In this document: piece after piece, positions 1 to 8,788 of the stretch
Layout of the letters: the number at the start of each line of letters is the position of its first letter
Position numbering within the stretch: the first letter of the stretch is position 1
Origin: Sphingomonas desiccabilis
GTDB lineage: Bacteria; Pseudomonadota; Alphaproteobacteria; Sphingomonadales; Sphingomonadaceae
Reading direction: 5' to 3'
DNA: 64,000 nt
Assembly (NCBI RefSeq): GCF_004135605.1
Contig: NZ_SDPT01000001.1
Span: 310,001 to 374,000 of the forward strand
Made by a program: the position numbers and the translations under genes
Notes under the pieces: model-generated
What the model was told of the DNA's origin: nothing
What the model saw: the letters and a program-made list of their open reading frames with translations, nothing else
The model's database searches: none

Positions 1-207
1 CGCCGGCGGTTCCGGGCGGTGGATCCGGCGAGCACCGGTGCCCGCAGCTTCGACCGTACGGCCGAGGTGCGGGCCGCGCTCGGCTGGTCCCCCATCAACC
101 GGCTCCGCATCGGCCTGGAGACGGTGCACGCCCGCCGCGCCACCGACGCAGTCTACGGCACCTATCGCAGCACCCGGGGCCTGCTAGTCCTGGGGCTGGC
201 GCTCTGA
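1..207 (+). CDS. C-terminal end of an outer-membrane beta-barrel protein (partial)
   Basis: Frame 1 is open from the first base to a TGA at 205-207, so the gene starts outside the window. The 68 visible residues alternate polar and hydrophobic residues (LRIGLETVHARR, then GLLVLGLAL at the end), as in the last strands of an outer-membrane barrel. It lies 15 bases before a Wza-like export gene. Exopolysaccharide clusters of sphingomonads often carry such a barrel gene beside the export genes, so a role in polysaccharide passage across the outer membrane is likely but inferred mainly from position. The usual C-terminal aromatic residue is replaced by Leu. Confidence 0.55.
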   Translation, partial: RRRFRAVDPASTGARSFDRTAEVRAALGWSPINRLRIGLETVHARRATDAVYGTYRSTRGLLVLGLAL

Positions 208-222
208 AGAAAGGGGAAACGT

Positions 223-1065
223 ATGGGCAGGGGGATTTGGGTCACACGGACCGGCGCAGGACTGGCGGCGGTGGCGCTTGCCGGGACGGGCGCCGTGCAG
301 GCGCAGCAGGCGGGCGCGGTGCAGCAGGCGGCGCAGGTGCCCGGAGGGCTGGCGGAGGCGGCGGGTGCGGCCGGCGACTATCGGCTGGGACCGGACGACC
401 AGCTCGAGGTCACCATCTATGGCCAGCCGGACATGCCGCTGCGGCTGCGGATCAAGCAGGACGGCAGCGTTTCGCTGCCCCTGATGGGAAGCGTCACCGC
501 GGCAGGCGAGACCCCGGTGGGGCTTGCCGAGAAGATCCGCGGGGCGCTGGTGCAGGGCGGCTATCTCCGCGACCCGCGCGTCAACGTGGAGGTGACGAGC
601 TATGTCAGCCGCAGCGTCACGCTGCTGGGCGCGGTGGTCCGGCCGGGCATCTACCCGCTGCAGGGCCCGCAGCCGCTGTCGCGCGTGCTGGCGACGGCAG
701 GCGGGCAGCGCGAGGGAAGCGAGACGGTGCTGCTGCGCCGGGGCGACGCGGCCCCGCAGCGCCTTTCGATCGAGGCACTGGCCCGAGGCGGGGCCGGCGA
801 TCCGGTGCTGCAGCCCGGCGACCTGCTGTTCGTCCCGGCAGCCGAGCATTTCTACATCTATGGTCAGGTGCGCTCGCCCGGCAGCTTCCCGATCCGCGCG
901 GGCATGACCTTTCGCCAGGCACTGTCGCAGGGTGGCGGGCCCAACGACGCGGGCACGCAGAACCGCATCCGCCTGACCCGGCGCGGGCAGCAGAGCGAGA
1001 TCGCCGACCTGGACGCACCGATCGAGGACGGCGACGTGATGTTCGTCCGCGAGCGGCTGTTCTAG
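223..1065 (+). CDS. Polysaccharide biosynthesis/export protein, Wza-like
   Basis: 280 residues. The ATG at 223 follows an AAGGGGA ribosome-binding site. An N-terminal signal sequence with an Ala-rich core ends near residue 28 (VQAQQ). Next comes the Poly_export domain opening with YRLGPDDQLEVTIYG (about residues 50-125), then two SLBB-like beta-grasp segments (about 130-200 and 205-275). Wza-family proteins form the outer-membrane channel for capsule or exopolysaccharide. No lipobox Cys is visible, so it may be a soluble periplasmic or barrel-associated form, fitting the barrel gene just upstream. The next gene starts 4 bases after its stop. Confidence 0.9.
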   Translation: MGRGIWVTRTGAGLAAVALAGTGAVQAQQAGAVQQAAQVPGGLAEAAGAAGDYRLGPDDQLEVTIYGQPDMPLRLRIKQDGSVSLPLMGSVTAAGETPVGLAEKIRGALVQGGYLRDPRVNVEVTSYVSRSVTLLGAVVRPGIYPLQGPQPLSRVLATAGGQREGSETVLLRRGDAAPQRLSIEALARGGAGDPVLQPGDLLFVPAAEHFYIYGQVRSPGSFPIRAGMTFRQALSQGGGPNDAGTQNRIRLTRRGQQSEIADLDAPIEDGDVMFVRERLF

Positions 1066-1069
1066 CGCG

Positions 1070-2422
1070 GTGGCGGCGGAGGCCGGACAGGAAGCGGGGC
1101 ACGCCGAAGTTGCGGACGCGCGGGCCTCTGCGCCCCGGCTGCGGCGGGCGGCACTTGCCACGCTGTGGCTGGCGCTGCTGTTCAACATCGTGCTCGCCTG
1201 GGTGAACGCGCATGTCGCCGCCATCAACGGCGGGGTGGTGACGGGGGTGCAGGGGCTGGTGATGGGGCTTGCCCTGGCGACCGGCTTGCTGCGGCGTCGC
1301 GGGGGGTGGCGGCGGTGGACGGTGCTGCTGATCGCCGCCTGCCTCGTGTGGCTGCTGCTGTCGGTGCTCCGCCAGTCGGTCGAGCTCAAGTTCCTCGGCG
1401 ACGCCGTGCTGATCCCGGCCTTTGCACTGCTCGGCACGTGCCTGGGGCGGCGCGAGCTCGTGCGCTGGCTGGTCGCGGCGCAGCTGCTGATCAGTGCCGT
1501 GGCGCTGTGGGAACTGGCCGCGCCGCAGAGCTTCGCCGCGACGTTCAACGTCACCGCCTACTACGTCAACACCCGCGGGATCGAGGCGGAAACCTTCTGG
1601 TCGGGCGAGGGCGAGGGGCTGTTCCTGAACGTGGAGCGTCCGAACGGTCGCAACCTGTTCGCGAGTTCCGGGCTGAACCGGGCGACCTCCGTCTTCCTGG
1701 AGCCGGTTTCGCTGGGGAACTGGACCATCGTCGTGCTGATCGTGCTGGTGACCCTGTGGGGGCGGATCGGCTGGAGCACGCGCGCGACGCTGGTCCTGAG
1801 CGACCTGTTCCTGGTGGTGGCTTGCGACGGGCGCTTCGCGCTGGTGTGCGCGTTCGGCATCCTGCTGGGCGTGCCGTTCGGGCGCTGGGCGCCGCGGCTG
1901 TGGCCGCTGGTCTACCTGCCCGTGCTGGTGGCGACGCTGTTCGCGCTGCGCGGGGCCGAGCTGCTGCCGCGCGGCGGGGACACCTTTGCGGGGCGGCTGC
2001 GCAAGGGGATCGACTATCTGGGGCGGCTGGAGGTGGCGGACGTGTTCGGCGGCCAGTCCAGCACCAACATCTATGCCAATGCGGATGCCGGTTGGGCCTA
2101 TCTGATCCAGTCGCAGTCGCTGTTCGGCTTCCTCGCCTTCTGGCTGCTGGTGGTGCTGATGGCCCGCGAGCGCACCGCGGAACTGCGCGCCTTCGTCAAC
2201 GCGACGGCCATCTATGTCGCGCTGTGCATGCCGATCAGCTACTCGTTCGTGTCGATCAAGACGGTGGCGCCGATCTTTGCGCTCTATGGCTGCCTGATCG
2301 CGGTGGCGCGGCGTTCGGTCGGGCCGAGCGGGCTGACCGGCCTGCCGATCCGGATGCGGGAGCCGCGGCAGCAACGGCCGGCAATGGGGGCCGCGCCGCA
2401 TCCGGCGTTCGGAAACGGCTGA
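1070..2422 (+). CDS. Polytopic membrane protein, O-antigen polymerase/ligase-like
   Basis: 450 residues from a GTG 4 bases after the previous stop; no strong ribosome-binding site is visible, so translation may be coupled. About ten to twelve hydrophobic segments cover the protein, with a larger loop about residues 155-215 (around FWSGEGEGLF) as in Wzy polymerases and WaaL ligases. The segment CDGRFALVCAFG resembles the family's Arg-containing membrane motif. Position between Wza-like and secretion genes supports a role in polymerising exopolysaccharide. The family is poorly conserved, so polymerase versus ligase cannot be settled here. Its TGA overlaps the next ATG by one base. Confidence 0.72.
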   Translation: MAAEAGQEAGHAEVADARASAPRLRRAALATLWLALLFNIVLAWVNAHVAAINGGVVTGVQGLVMGLALATGLLRRRGGWRRWTVLLIAACLVWLLLSVLRQSVELKFLGDAVLIPAFALLGTCLGRRELVRWLVAAQLLISAVALWELAAPQSFAATFNVTAYYVNTRGIEAETFWSGEGEGLFLNVERPNGRNLFASSGLNRATSVFLEPVSLGNWTIVVLIVLVTLWGRIGWSTRATLVLSDLFLVVACDGRFALVCAFGILLGVPFGRWAPRLWPLVYLPVLVATLFALRGAELLPRGGDTFAGRLRKGIDYLGRLEVADVFGGQSSTNIYANADAGWAYLIQSQSLFGFLAFWLLVVLMARERTAELRAFVNATAIYVALCMPISYSFVSIKTVAPIFALYGCLIAVARRSVGPSGLTGLPIRMREPRQQRPAMGAAPHPAFGNG

Positions 2423-4176
2423 TGCAGCGCCGCGGCCAGCCGCAACGCGTGCGGCACAACCCGGTGCTGGGCGATGCGCTTGCCGCCTGCCGCGGGCACC
2501 TGATCCATGCGGCGCTGTTCAGCGCGCTGCTGAACCTGCTCTATCTCGCGCCGTCGCTCTTCATGCTGCAGGTGTACGACCGGGTCGTGCCGACGCGCGG
2601 CGCGGTGACGCTGGCGATGCTCACCCTGATCTTCCTGGCCGCGGTGGCGACGCTGGGGCTGCTGGACCTGTTGCGGACCCGCCTGCTGATCCGCGCCAGC
2701 GCCCGGCTCGACCGGCTGCTCGCGCCGGCGCTGATCGGGACGCTGCTGCAGGCGCCAAACGCGCAGGGGCAGGGGGGCGTGCTGCTGCGCGAATTCGACA
2801 CGCTGCGCCAGACGATCACCGGCCTTGGCATGATCGCGCTGTTCGATGCGCCCTGGTCGCCGATCTACATGCTGGTCTGCTTCCTGCTCCATCCGGCGCT
2901 GGGTGCGATGGCGGTGGGCTGTTCGGCTGTCCTGCTGCTGCTCACCTTTCTGAACGAGCGCGGCACCAAGGCGCTGGTCCAGGATGCCTCGGTCGCGCAG
3001 CAGCACGGCTACCAGCGGGTCGACGCGAGCCTGGCGGCGGCGGGGGTGGTGCGGGCGCTGGGGATGCAGGCCGGGCTGGTGCGGCTGCACCTGCGCGACC
3101 GGCAGCTGGCGCAGGCGTTGCAGATGCGGGCGGCGTTCGTGGGCGCGCGCTACCTCACGCTTTCGCGAACGGTGCGGATCGCGATGCAGTCGCTGGCCCT
3201 GGGGCTGGGGGCGTTGCTGGCGATCGAGCAGCGGATCTCCGGCGGGACGATCTTCGCGGCCTCGCTGCTGATCGCGCGCGCGCTGGCGCCCATCGAGGGA
3301 ATCACCGCGGCATGGCGCAACATGATCCAGGCGCGCGCCGCCTATGGCGCCCTGCTGGCGCTGTTCGAAACGGGCTGGCCGGTGCGCGGGCAGACGCGGC
3401 TGCCGGAGGTACGCGGGGACGTGGCGGTGGAGCGGCTGTCCGTGGCCGATCCGGAGGAGACGCGACTGGTGCTGCACGCGATCGACCTGCGCATCGCCGC
3501 GGGCGAGATGGTGGGCGTGATCGGGCCAAGCGGGGCCGGCAAGTCGACGCTGGTGCGCGCCCTTGTCGGCGCACAGCCGGCGGCGGCCGGGGCGGTGCGG
3601 ATCGACGGCGCCACCCTTGCCGACTGGCCCGAGGAGCAGCTGGCAGCGGCGATCGGCTATGTCCCGCAGGAGCCGACGCTGTTCCACGGCACGATCAAGC
3701 AGAACATCGCCCGCTTCCGAACCGCCGAGGGAAGCGGCGCGGCGGCGCTGGACGCGGAGGTGATCCGCGCCGCGCGGCAATGCGGCGCGCATGACTTCAT
3801 CCTGCGGCTGCCGCAGGCCTATGACACGCGGCTGGGGTGGAACGGCGCCGGGCTGTCGGTGGGGCAGGCGCAGCGGATCGCGCTGGCGCGCGCGCTGTTC
3901 GGCCGGCCGCGCGTGCTGGTGCTCGACGAGCCGAATGCCAGCCTGGATGCCGAAGGCGAGGCGCAACTCTCCGCCGCGCTCGCCGAGCAGAAGCGGGCGG
4001 GCGTCACCATCATCGTGGTCGCGCACCGTACCGGCATCCTGGCGGCGAGCGACAGGCTGGTGGTGCTGCGCGACGGCCGGCTGGAGATGTTCGACACGCG
4101 CGAGGCCGTGGTCCGCCGGCTTTCGGGAAGCCGGGCGATCGCGGACGAGGCGGCCGGGGCGGAGGGACGCGCATGA
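2422..4176 (+). CDS. Type I secretion ABC transporter (permease fused to ATPase), PrtD/HlyB family
   Basis: 584 residues from the ATG at 2422 that overlaps the preceding stop; the same frame is open further upstream but that part is out of phase with the real gene there. Residues about 20-300 form the membrane domain (VYDRVVPTRG follows the first helix, as in PrtD proteins). The ATPase domain has Walker A GPSGAGKST (368-376), signature LSVGQ (478-482) and Walker B VLVLDEP (498-504). No C39 peptidase domain is present. It energises export through the HlyD adaptor encoded next and a TolC-like channel not in this window. It resembles the atrD-atrB pair of sphingan clusters. Confidence 0.93.
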   Translation: MQRRGQPQRVRHNPVLGDALAACRGHLIHAALFSALLNLLYLAPSLFMLQVYDRVVPTRGAVTLAMLTLIFLAAVATLGLLDLLRTRLLIRASARLDRLLAPALIGTLLQAPNAQGQGGVLLREFDTLRQTITGLGMIALFDAPWSPIYMLVCFLLHPALGAMAVGCSAVLLLLTFLNERGTKALVQDASVAQQHGYQRVDASLAAAGVVRALGMQAGLVRLHLRDRQLAQALQMRAAFVGARYLTLSRTVRIAMQSLALGLGALLAIEQRISGGTIFAASLLIARALAPIEGITAAWRNMIQARAAYGALLALFETGWPVRGQTRLPEVRGDVAVERLSVADPEETRLVLHAIDLRIAAGEMVGVIGPSGAGKSTLVRALVGAQPAAAGAVRIDGATLADWPEEQLAAAIGYVPQEPTLFHGTIKQNIARFRTAEGSGAAALDAEVIRAARQCGAHDFILRLPQAYDTRLGWNGAGLSVGQAQRIALARALFGRPRVLVLDEPNASLDAEGEAQLSAALAEQKRAGVTIIVVAHRTGILAASDRLVVLRDGRLEMFDTREAVVRRLSGSRAIADEAAGAEGRA

Positions 4177-5567
4177 GCAGGAGCCTGGCACGCGGGTTTC
4201 GAGGCGCGCTGGTTCCCAGGCGCGTGGCTGTGGCAAGCCTGGGGGACGTGCCCGGCGCAGGCGAGGCATCCGACGGGGTCGGGCGCGAGGGGCGGATCGG
4301 CTGGCTGCTGGTGCTGCTGTTCTTTGGCGTGTTCCTGGGCTGGGCGGCGTTCGTGCGGCTGGACGCTGCGGCCTATGCCGGCGGCACGGTGGCGGTCGCG
4401 GGGAACCGCCAGGCGGTGCAGCACCAGCAGGGGGGCATCGTCGCCGCCCTGCTGGTCCGCGAGGGGGAGCGGGTGGCGCAGGGGCAGGTGCTGATCGAGC
4501 TCGCCGGCAGCGAGACGCGAGCCCTGGAGCGCTCGCTCAACGCGCAGGTGATCGCGCTCCAGGCGCAGCGCGCGCGGCTGACGGCGCAGCTGACCGGCAC
4601 GCCGCTGGAGCCGCCGCCGGGCTTTGGGAGCCTGCAGGGCGACGACCGCATCGAGGCGGAGCGGGCAATGGCGCTGCAGCGTCGCGAGCTTTCGGCGAGC
4701 GAGACCGCGCTCACCGACCAGCGGATCGTGGTCGCGCAGCAGGGCGCGCAGCTGGTGTCGCGCAGCATCGGCATCCGCGAGCAGCTGCGCGCGATCGACG
4801 CGCAGCAGCGGCTGCTGGAGGACGAGCTGCGCGGGATGCGGGCGCTGGCGGTGAAGGGCTTTGCGAGCGAGAACCGGATCCGTGCGCTGGAGCGCAGTGC
4901 CGCGGCGCTGGAGGGGGAGGCCGGACGGCTGCGCGCGAACGACGCGGAAGTGCGCGAGCAGATCGGCGAGAAGCAGCTGCAGAGCCGTTCGCTCACCTCC
5001 GACGACCGGCAGCAGCTGACGGACCTGCTGCGCACGACCGAGTTCACGCTGAACGATCTGCTGCCCAAGCTGAGCGCCGCGCGCGAGGCGCTGGCGAACA
5101 CCCAGATCCGGGCGCCGGCGTCGGGCCAGGTGGTGGGGCTGACGGTGCATACGGTGGGCGGGGTGATCGGCGCGGGCGAGCGGCTGATGGAGATCGTGCC
5201 CGAACGGGTGGGACTGGTGATCCAGGCACGTATCGCACCGGACGATGCCGACGACCTATTCGTGGGGCAGCAGGCGGAAGTGCGCATCCCGGCGCTCCAC
5301 GCGCGCGCGCTGCCGGCGATACTGGGGACGATCCGCCGATTGTCCGCCGACAGCTTCGAGGACCAGCGCACCGGCGCCCGTTACTACACCGGCGAGGTGG
5401 TGGTGCCGGGATCCGGGCTGGCGACGATGCGGCGTTATGCCGGCGGGCGTGAGATCAAGCCGGGGCTGCCGGTGGAGATTCTGGTCCCGCTGCGGCGGCG
5501 GACCCTGCTGCAATATCTGCTGGAGCCGCTCGACCAGAGCTTGTGGCAAAGCTTTCGCGAGCATTGA
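4173..5567 (+). CDS. HlyD-family periplasmic adaptor of the type I secretion system
   Basis: 464 residues; the ATG at 4173 shares ATGA with the transporter stop. One membrane helix (about residues 43-62, WLLVLLFFGVFLGWAAF) follows a short cytoplasmic N-terminus. Then come a lipoyl-like half (VQHQQGGIVAALLVREGERV), a long coiled coil (about 110-330) and the second lipoyl half with the family motif IRAPASGQVVGL, ending in a beta-barrel region. It bridges the inner-membrane ABC transporter and an outer-membrane channel. The overlap implies co-translation with the transporter. Confidence 0.94.
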   Translation: MSRSLARGFRGALVPRRVAVASLGDVPGAGEASDGVGREGRIGWLLVLLFFGVFLGWAAFVRLDAAAYAGGTVAVAGNRQAVQHQQGGIVAALLVREGERVAQGQVLIELAGSETRALERSLNAQVIALQAQRARLTAQLTGTPLEPPPGFGSLQGDDRIEAERAMALQRRELSASETALTDQRIVVAQQGAQLVSRSIGIREQLRAIDAQQRLLEDELRGMRALAVKGFASENRIRALERSAAALEGEAGRLRANDAEVREQIGEKQLQSRSLTSDDRQQLTDLLRTTEFTLNDLLPKLSAAREALANTQIRAPASGQVVGLTVHTVGGVIGAGERLMEIVPERVGLVIQARIAPDDADDLFVGQQAEVRIPALHARALPAILGTIRRLSADSFEDQRTGARYYTGEVVVPGSGLATMRRYAGGREIKPGLPVEILVPLRRRTLLQYLLEPLDQSLWQSFREH

Positions 5568-5691
5568 AGAAGCTGCGGGAACTCGGCTCGTCGCAGTTTC
5601 GGAACAGAATCTTTCACTTGACCGTTGGCAATTCGAAAGGAACTATTTGGATACCGGGAGAACGGGACAGCCCGTCGAGGAGAGGACGACA

Positions 5692-5811
5692 ATGAAGGTG
5701 CCATTCGATCAGCTTGAAGACACAATGCCTGCGTCGCTGGCACTGAGCTTCCTTATTTCGGGTGTGATCGGCGCCGTCATCTGGTCTCTGGTGCTGTTCG
5801 CGATTCTCTGA
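5692..5811 (+). CDS. Small single-span membrane protein (39 aa)
   Basis: The ATG at 5692 sits after a purine-rich GAGGAGAGGA ribosome-binding site with good spacing. The product has a short charged N-terminus (MKVPFDQLED) and one hydrophobic helix (LALSFLISGVIGAVIWSL) running to the C-terminus. No family is recognised. It lies 124 bases after the HlyD gene on the same strand. The strong ribosome-binding site and clean membrane helix are the only evidence that it is real. Confidence 0.5.
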   Translation: MKVPFDQLEDTMPASLALSFLISGVIGAVIWSLVLFAIL

Positions 5812-6568
5812 AAGTCTGTCGCGGAGCGGGCGAGAGATCGTCTGCGACGAAGAAGTTTGTGCGGTGCAATAGGCGTCGATCTCGTGTTCCACTGCGCGAG
5901 ATCGGCGCCTTTGCTTTATTTGAGAGTCATTCAGCACGAAGACGCGAGGGCGAAGTTCCGCACGTGCGAAGAGGCTGACGAGGGCGGAAGAGGTTTTCGC
6001 CGGACCGTCGATCCACGCTGCCCATCGCCTTCCGACGGGTTGCCTCGGCGGACAGGCTTGCGATGCGCGGGACGCCGCTGCACGGGCAAGGCCATTGCTG
6101 CTGCAGATCGAACGACGGGACGATTCGACCCCCCGCGCATCGCTCGCGCGGCGCGCGCGGTGCGGCGGGTCGATTCGCCGGGCATGGTCTCAGGGTCCGA
6201 TGAAGCCCTTCTCCGGCACGGCGCGGGATCGCGGCGGAAGATCGAGCGGCGTATCCGGGCGCCGCGCGCCAGCGCCGCCGGCATCGACCGGCAGCACGCG
6301 CCTGGGTCCGCCCGCCTTGCCTGCGATGCCCGCTCTTCGCTGCGGCCGCACTTTGCCCGGGCTTCGATCGCGTTCGTTCGCCGAGGTCGCATAGCGGCGC
6401 TTTCCGCGCGGACGGCCGCACCGGCGGGGGCGGCGGCGCTGGGGCTGATCGCTCGCGGCACAGCCGGGCGAGCAGGTCGTACGAGGCCGGTTCGCCGCAC
6501 TCACGCACAACGGCGCTGCGTCAGGCCCGGTCGAAGGGCTCGGAACGGCTTGCGGTGGTGGGGGAGAG
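5812..6568. other. 757-base stretch without a supportable gene
   Basis: Frames are open on both strands (about 190-258 codons), but all are Arg/Ala/Pro-rich translations typical of spurious frames in GC-rich DNA. None has a recognisable domain or ribosome-binding site, and one reads into the tRNA. It separates the secretion genes from the tRNA-Phe/yacG block, where two gene sets converge. Confidence 0.5.
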
Positions 6569-6644
6569 TGGTGCCCAGGGACGGGATCGAACCGCCGACA
6601 CTGCGATTTTCAGTCGCATGCTCTACCAACTGAGCTACCTGGGC
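6569..6644 (-). tRNA. tRNA-Phe (anticodon GAA)
   Basis: Read on the minus strand, a 7-bp acceptor stem GCCCAGG/CCTGGGC encloses a D-arm with AGCTCAGTTGGTAGAGC, an anticodon loop CTGAAAA with anticodon GAA, and a T-arm GGTTCGATCCC. CCA is encoded at 6571-6569. Total 76 nt. It is downstream of yacG in the same direction. Confidence 0.97.
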
Positions 6645-6675
6645 ATTCCGTCCTGAACCGGACAGAGCGCGCCTG

Positions 6676-6876
6676 TTAGTCGGCGGATTCGTCGCTGTCC
6701 AGCCCGGTCATGGAAATTCTTTCCGACGGAGCCTGGGTGCCGGGCAGGCGATAGCCTTCGCCCAGCCAGTTGAGCAGGTCGCGGTCGCGACAGCCCTGGC
6801 TGCAGAAGGGGGCGTGCTGCGCGGGCGCCGGGGCTCCGCACAGCGCGCAGACGTCACGGGAAGCGCGCTTGGACAT
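6676..6876 (-). CDS. yacG: DNA gyrase inhibitor / zinc-binding protein YacG
   Basis: 66 residues. Two cysteine pairs (CALC and CSQGC) form the zinc ribbon of YacG, which in E. coli binds GyrB and inhibits gyrase. The following DRDLLNWLGEGYRLPG is the typical family sequence. The ATG at 6876 overlaps the 3' end of the RNase E/G gene by 23 bases. This order (infA, maf, RNase E/G, yacG) is common in Alphaproteobacteria. Confidence 0.92.
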   Translation of the reverse strand: MSKRASRDVCALCGAPAPAQHAPFCSQGCRDRDLLNWLGEGYRLPGTQAPSERISMTGLDSDESAD

Positions 6877-7834
6877 GGCCGGCGGATATGGCGAGGGCAG
6901 AGTCCTCCCGCAAGGCGACGGGCGCGCCGATGCGATTTGCAAGCTCCGCGAGCCACACCGGGTGGGCGGCGAGATGGGCGATGAGCGCCGGGTGGGCGGT
7001 GAGCGTGCGCTCGCCGGCGCCGCCGGTGCGCTCGGCCACGCGCAGCAGCGCGCGGGCGTGGGCGGCGACGGGATCGTGCGCGTACAACTCCGGGATCGAG
7101 ACGCGGGCGCGGCGGCGGACGATCTGGACGAAGCCGAAGCCGTTAACGGCGGTACGCTCGAACGGCTGCGGGAGCGCCGCGTCGATCGCGGCGGCGGCGG
7201 CCTGGCGCGCGGCCTTGTCGCCGGCGTCGGGCAGGTCGATGCCGATCGAGCCGCCGATGTCGAGGCGACGGACAGAGCGGGCGGCAGCGGCGGCACCTGC
7301 AACGGCAAGCGCGGCAGGCGCCTGTTCACCGTCGACGTCGATCAGCGTCATCGCCGGGGTTAGCGAGAGGGTGAGGCTGCCGGTCGCGAACGCCACCCGG
7401 CCGGTGACGGCTTCCTCCAGCAGCGCGGACCAGCCGGCGTCCTCCAGCAGGTCGGCGTCGAAGCGGCCGAGCAGATGCGCGTCGGGGAGACGCTGGAGGA
7501 GGTCGGGGCCGGTGCCGGGCGTCGCGCCTTCGGCGGCGGGGCGGGCGCGGGCGCGCTTGGGCTTGCCGGGTTCGGGGAGCGGGGGGCGGGTGATCTCGAC
7601 CAGCAGGGTGGCGCCTTCGGGGAGCGCACGGTGCAGGGGAGCGAGCATCGCCTCGCCGCCGGCCCAGACGACCACGCCTTCGTTGCGCTGGGTCAGCCGC
7701 TTGGCGAGGCGGGCGGGGAGGACGGTGCCGGCGCGCAGCGTCTCTTCGGGCTCGATGCAGGCTTCGAGGATGATGTCGCCGTCCACGAGCGCGGCGCGGG
7801 TCTCGCCGATCCCGCGCTCGACGATCCAGCGCAT
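6854..7834 (-). CDS. Ribonuclease E/G family protein
   Basis: 326 residues from the ATG at 7834, four bases after the Maf stop. The sequence matches the short alphaproteobacterial RNase E/G-like proteins: an opening MRWIVERGIGETRAAL, a central MTLIDVDGEQAP and RRLDIGGSIGIDLP containing the acidic positions of the RNase E/G metal site, and FERTAVNGFGFVQIVRRRAR. It lacks an S1 RNA-binding region of full length and the C-terminal scaffold of RNase E. Likely role is single-strand RNA cleavage in rRNA or mRNA processing; which substrate is unknown. Confidence 0.85.
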   Translation of the reverse strand: MRWIVERGIGETRAALVDGDIILEACIEPEETLRAGTVLPARLAKRLTQRNEGVVVWAGGEAMLAPLHRALPEGATLLVEITRPPLPEPGKPKRARARPAAEGATPGTGPDLLQRLPDAHLLGRFDADLLEDAGWSALLEEAVTGRVAFATGSLTLSLTPAMTLIDVDGEQAPAALAVAGAAAAARSVRRLDIGGSIGIDLPDAGDKAARQAAAAAIDAALPQPFERTAVNGFGFVQIVRRRARVSIPELYAHDPVAAHARALLRVAERTGGAGERTLTAHPALIAHLAAHPVWLAELANRIGAPVALREDSALAISAGHVQARFP

Positions 7835-7838
7835 GGGA

Positions 7839-8408
7839 TCAGGCGAAGCGGTAGCCGCTGGATTCCAGCAGCGCGCGGGTGTCGAACAGCGGCAGGCCGA
7901 CGACGCCCGAGTGGCTGCCCGACAGGAAGCGCACGAAGCTTTCGGCGCGGCCCTGGATGGCATAGCCGCCAGCCTTGCCCTCGCCCTCGCCCGAGCGGAG
8001 ATACCAGTCGATCTCGTCGTCGGTGAGCCGCTTGAAGGCGACCACGGAGTCCGTCACGCGCACGCGCGCCTTGCCGTCGAGCCCGATGACGCACACCGCC
8101 GACAGGCAGTGGTGGCGGCGGCCGGACAAGAGGCCGAGCATGGCACGATGATCGGTTTCGTCGGCGGGCTTGTTGAGGATGCGGCGGCCGACGCCGATGG
8201 TGGTGTCGCCCGCGACGACGATCTCGTCCGCCTCGCGGGCGACGGCGCGCGCCTTTTCCTCGGCCAGCCGCAGCGCATAGGGGCGCGGCAGTTCGCCGGG
8301 GCGCGGCGCCTCGTCGATCTCCGGACCGACGACGCGATCGGGCACGACGCCGAGTCGCGCCAGCAGTTCGCGGCGGCGCGGGGAGGTGCTGGCAAGGACG
8401 AGCCGCAT
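7839..8408 (-). CDS. maf: Maf-like nucleoside triphosphate pyrophosphatase
   Basis: 189 residues. It opens with the Maf signature LASTSPRRRELLARLG and contains DEIVVAGDTTIGV with the catalytic Asp and the later HCLSAVCV strand. Maf proteins hydrolyse non-canonical or canonical NTPs (dTTP/UTP in the YhdE type) to the monophosphate, a house-cleaning function. The gene lies 10 bases after infA and 4 before the RNase E/G gene, so the three are probably co-transcribed. Confidence 0.93.
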   Translation of the reverse strand: MRLVLASTSPRRRELLARLGVVPDRVVGPEIDEAPRPGELPRPYALRLAEEKARAVAREADEIVVAGDTTIGVGRRILNKPADETDHRAMLGLLSGRRHHCLSAVCVIGLDGKARVRVTDSVVAFKRLTDDEIDWYLRSGEGEGKAGGYAIQGRAESFVRFLSGSHSGVVGLPLFDTRALLESSGYRFA

Positions 8409-8418
8409 GGCTCGGGCC

Positions 8419-8637
8419 TTATTTGAAGCGGTAGGTGATACGACCCTTGGTCAGGTCGTACGGGGTCAGCTCGACGAGCACCTCGTCGCCGACCAGCACG
8501 CGGATGCGGTTCTTGCGCATCTTGCCGGCAGTGTGGCCGAGAATCTCATGGTCGTTCTCAAGCCGGACGCGGAACATGGCGTTGGGCAGAAGCTCCACCA
8601 CCTGACCGCGCATTTCCAGAAGTTCTTCTTTTGCCAA
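8419..8637 (-). CDS. infA: Translation initiation factor IF-1
   Basis: 72 residues, full length for IF-1, an OB-fold protein that binds the ribosomal A site. The sequence is canonical ([45 protein letters not shown]). The start codon is TTG at 8637-8635 on the minus strand, with GAGGA five bases upstream; no in-frame ATG exists that would keep the conserved N-terminus. A non-AUG start on an initiation-factor gene recalls infC and could allow feedback control. Confidence 0.97.
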   Translation of the reverse strand: MAKEELLEMRGQVVELLPNAMFRVRLENDHEILGHTAGKMRKNRIRVLVGDEVLVELTPYDLTKGRITYRFK

Positions 8638-8722
8638 AAAATCCTCGCAGGGCTGAAAAGTCGCGGTGCCTTACTCCGGGCGCCGCGAAAAGGAAAGGCA
8701 GGCGCGGTTCCGGCACGGGCCG

Positions 8723-8742
8723 TCGCACCTCTGTGGGTGCGA
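8723..8742 (-). other. Perfect 7-bp inverted repeat between hppA and infA
   Basis: TCGCACC (8723-8729) and GGTGCGA (8736-8742) with a 6-base loop. It lies 47 bases downstream of the hppA stop and about 85 bases before infA. There is no T-run after it on the minus strand, so it is a weak terminator candidate for hppA or part of the infA leader. Confidence 0.35.
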
Positions 8743-8788
8743 TATGGGGAGGATGTTGCCCAAAGTCCACGCCGGGGTCTGGCGTCTC

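Noticed and set aside
1165..2421. Upstream extension of the ABC transporter frame
   Set aside because: The frame is open, but this part is the out-of-phase translation of the Wzy-like gene; the ATG at 2422 fits the PrtD N-terminus.
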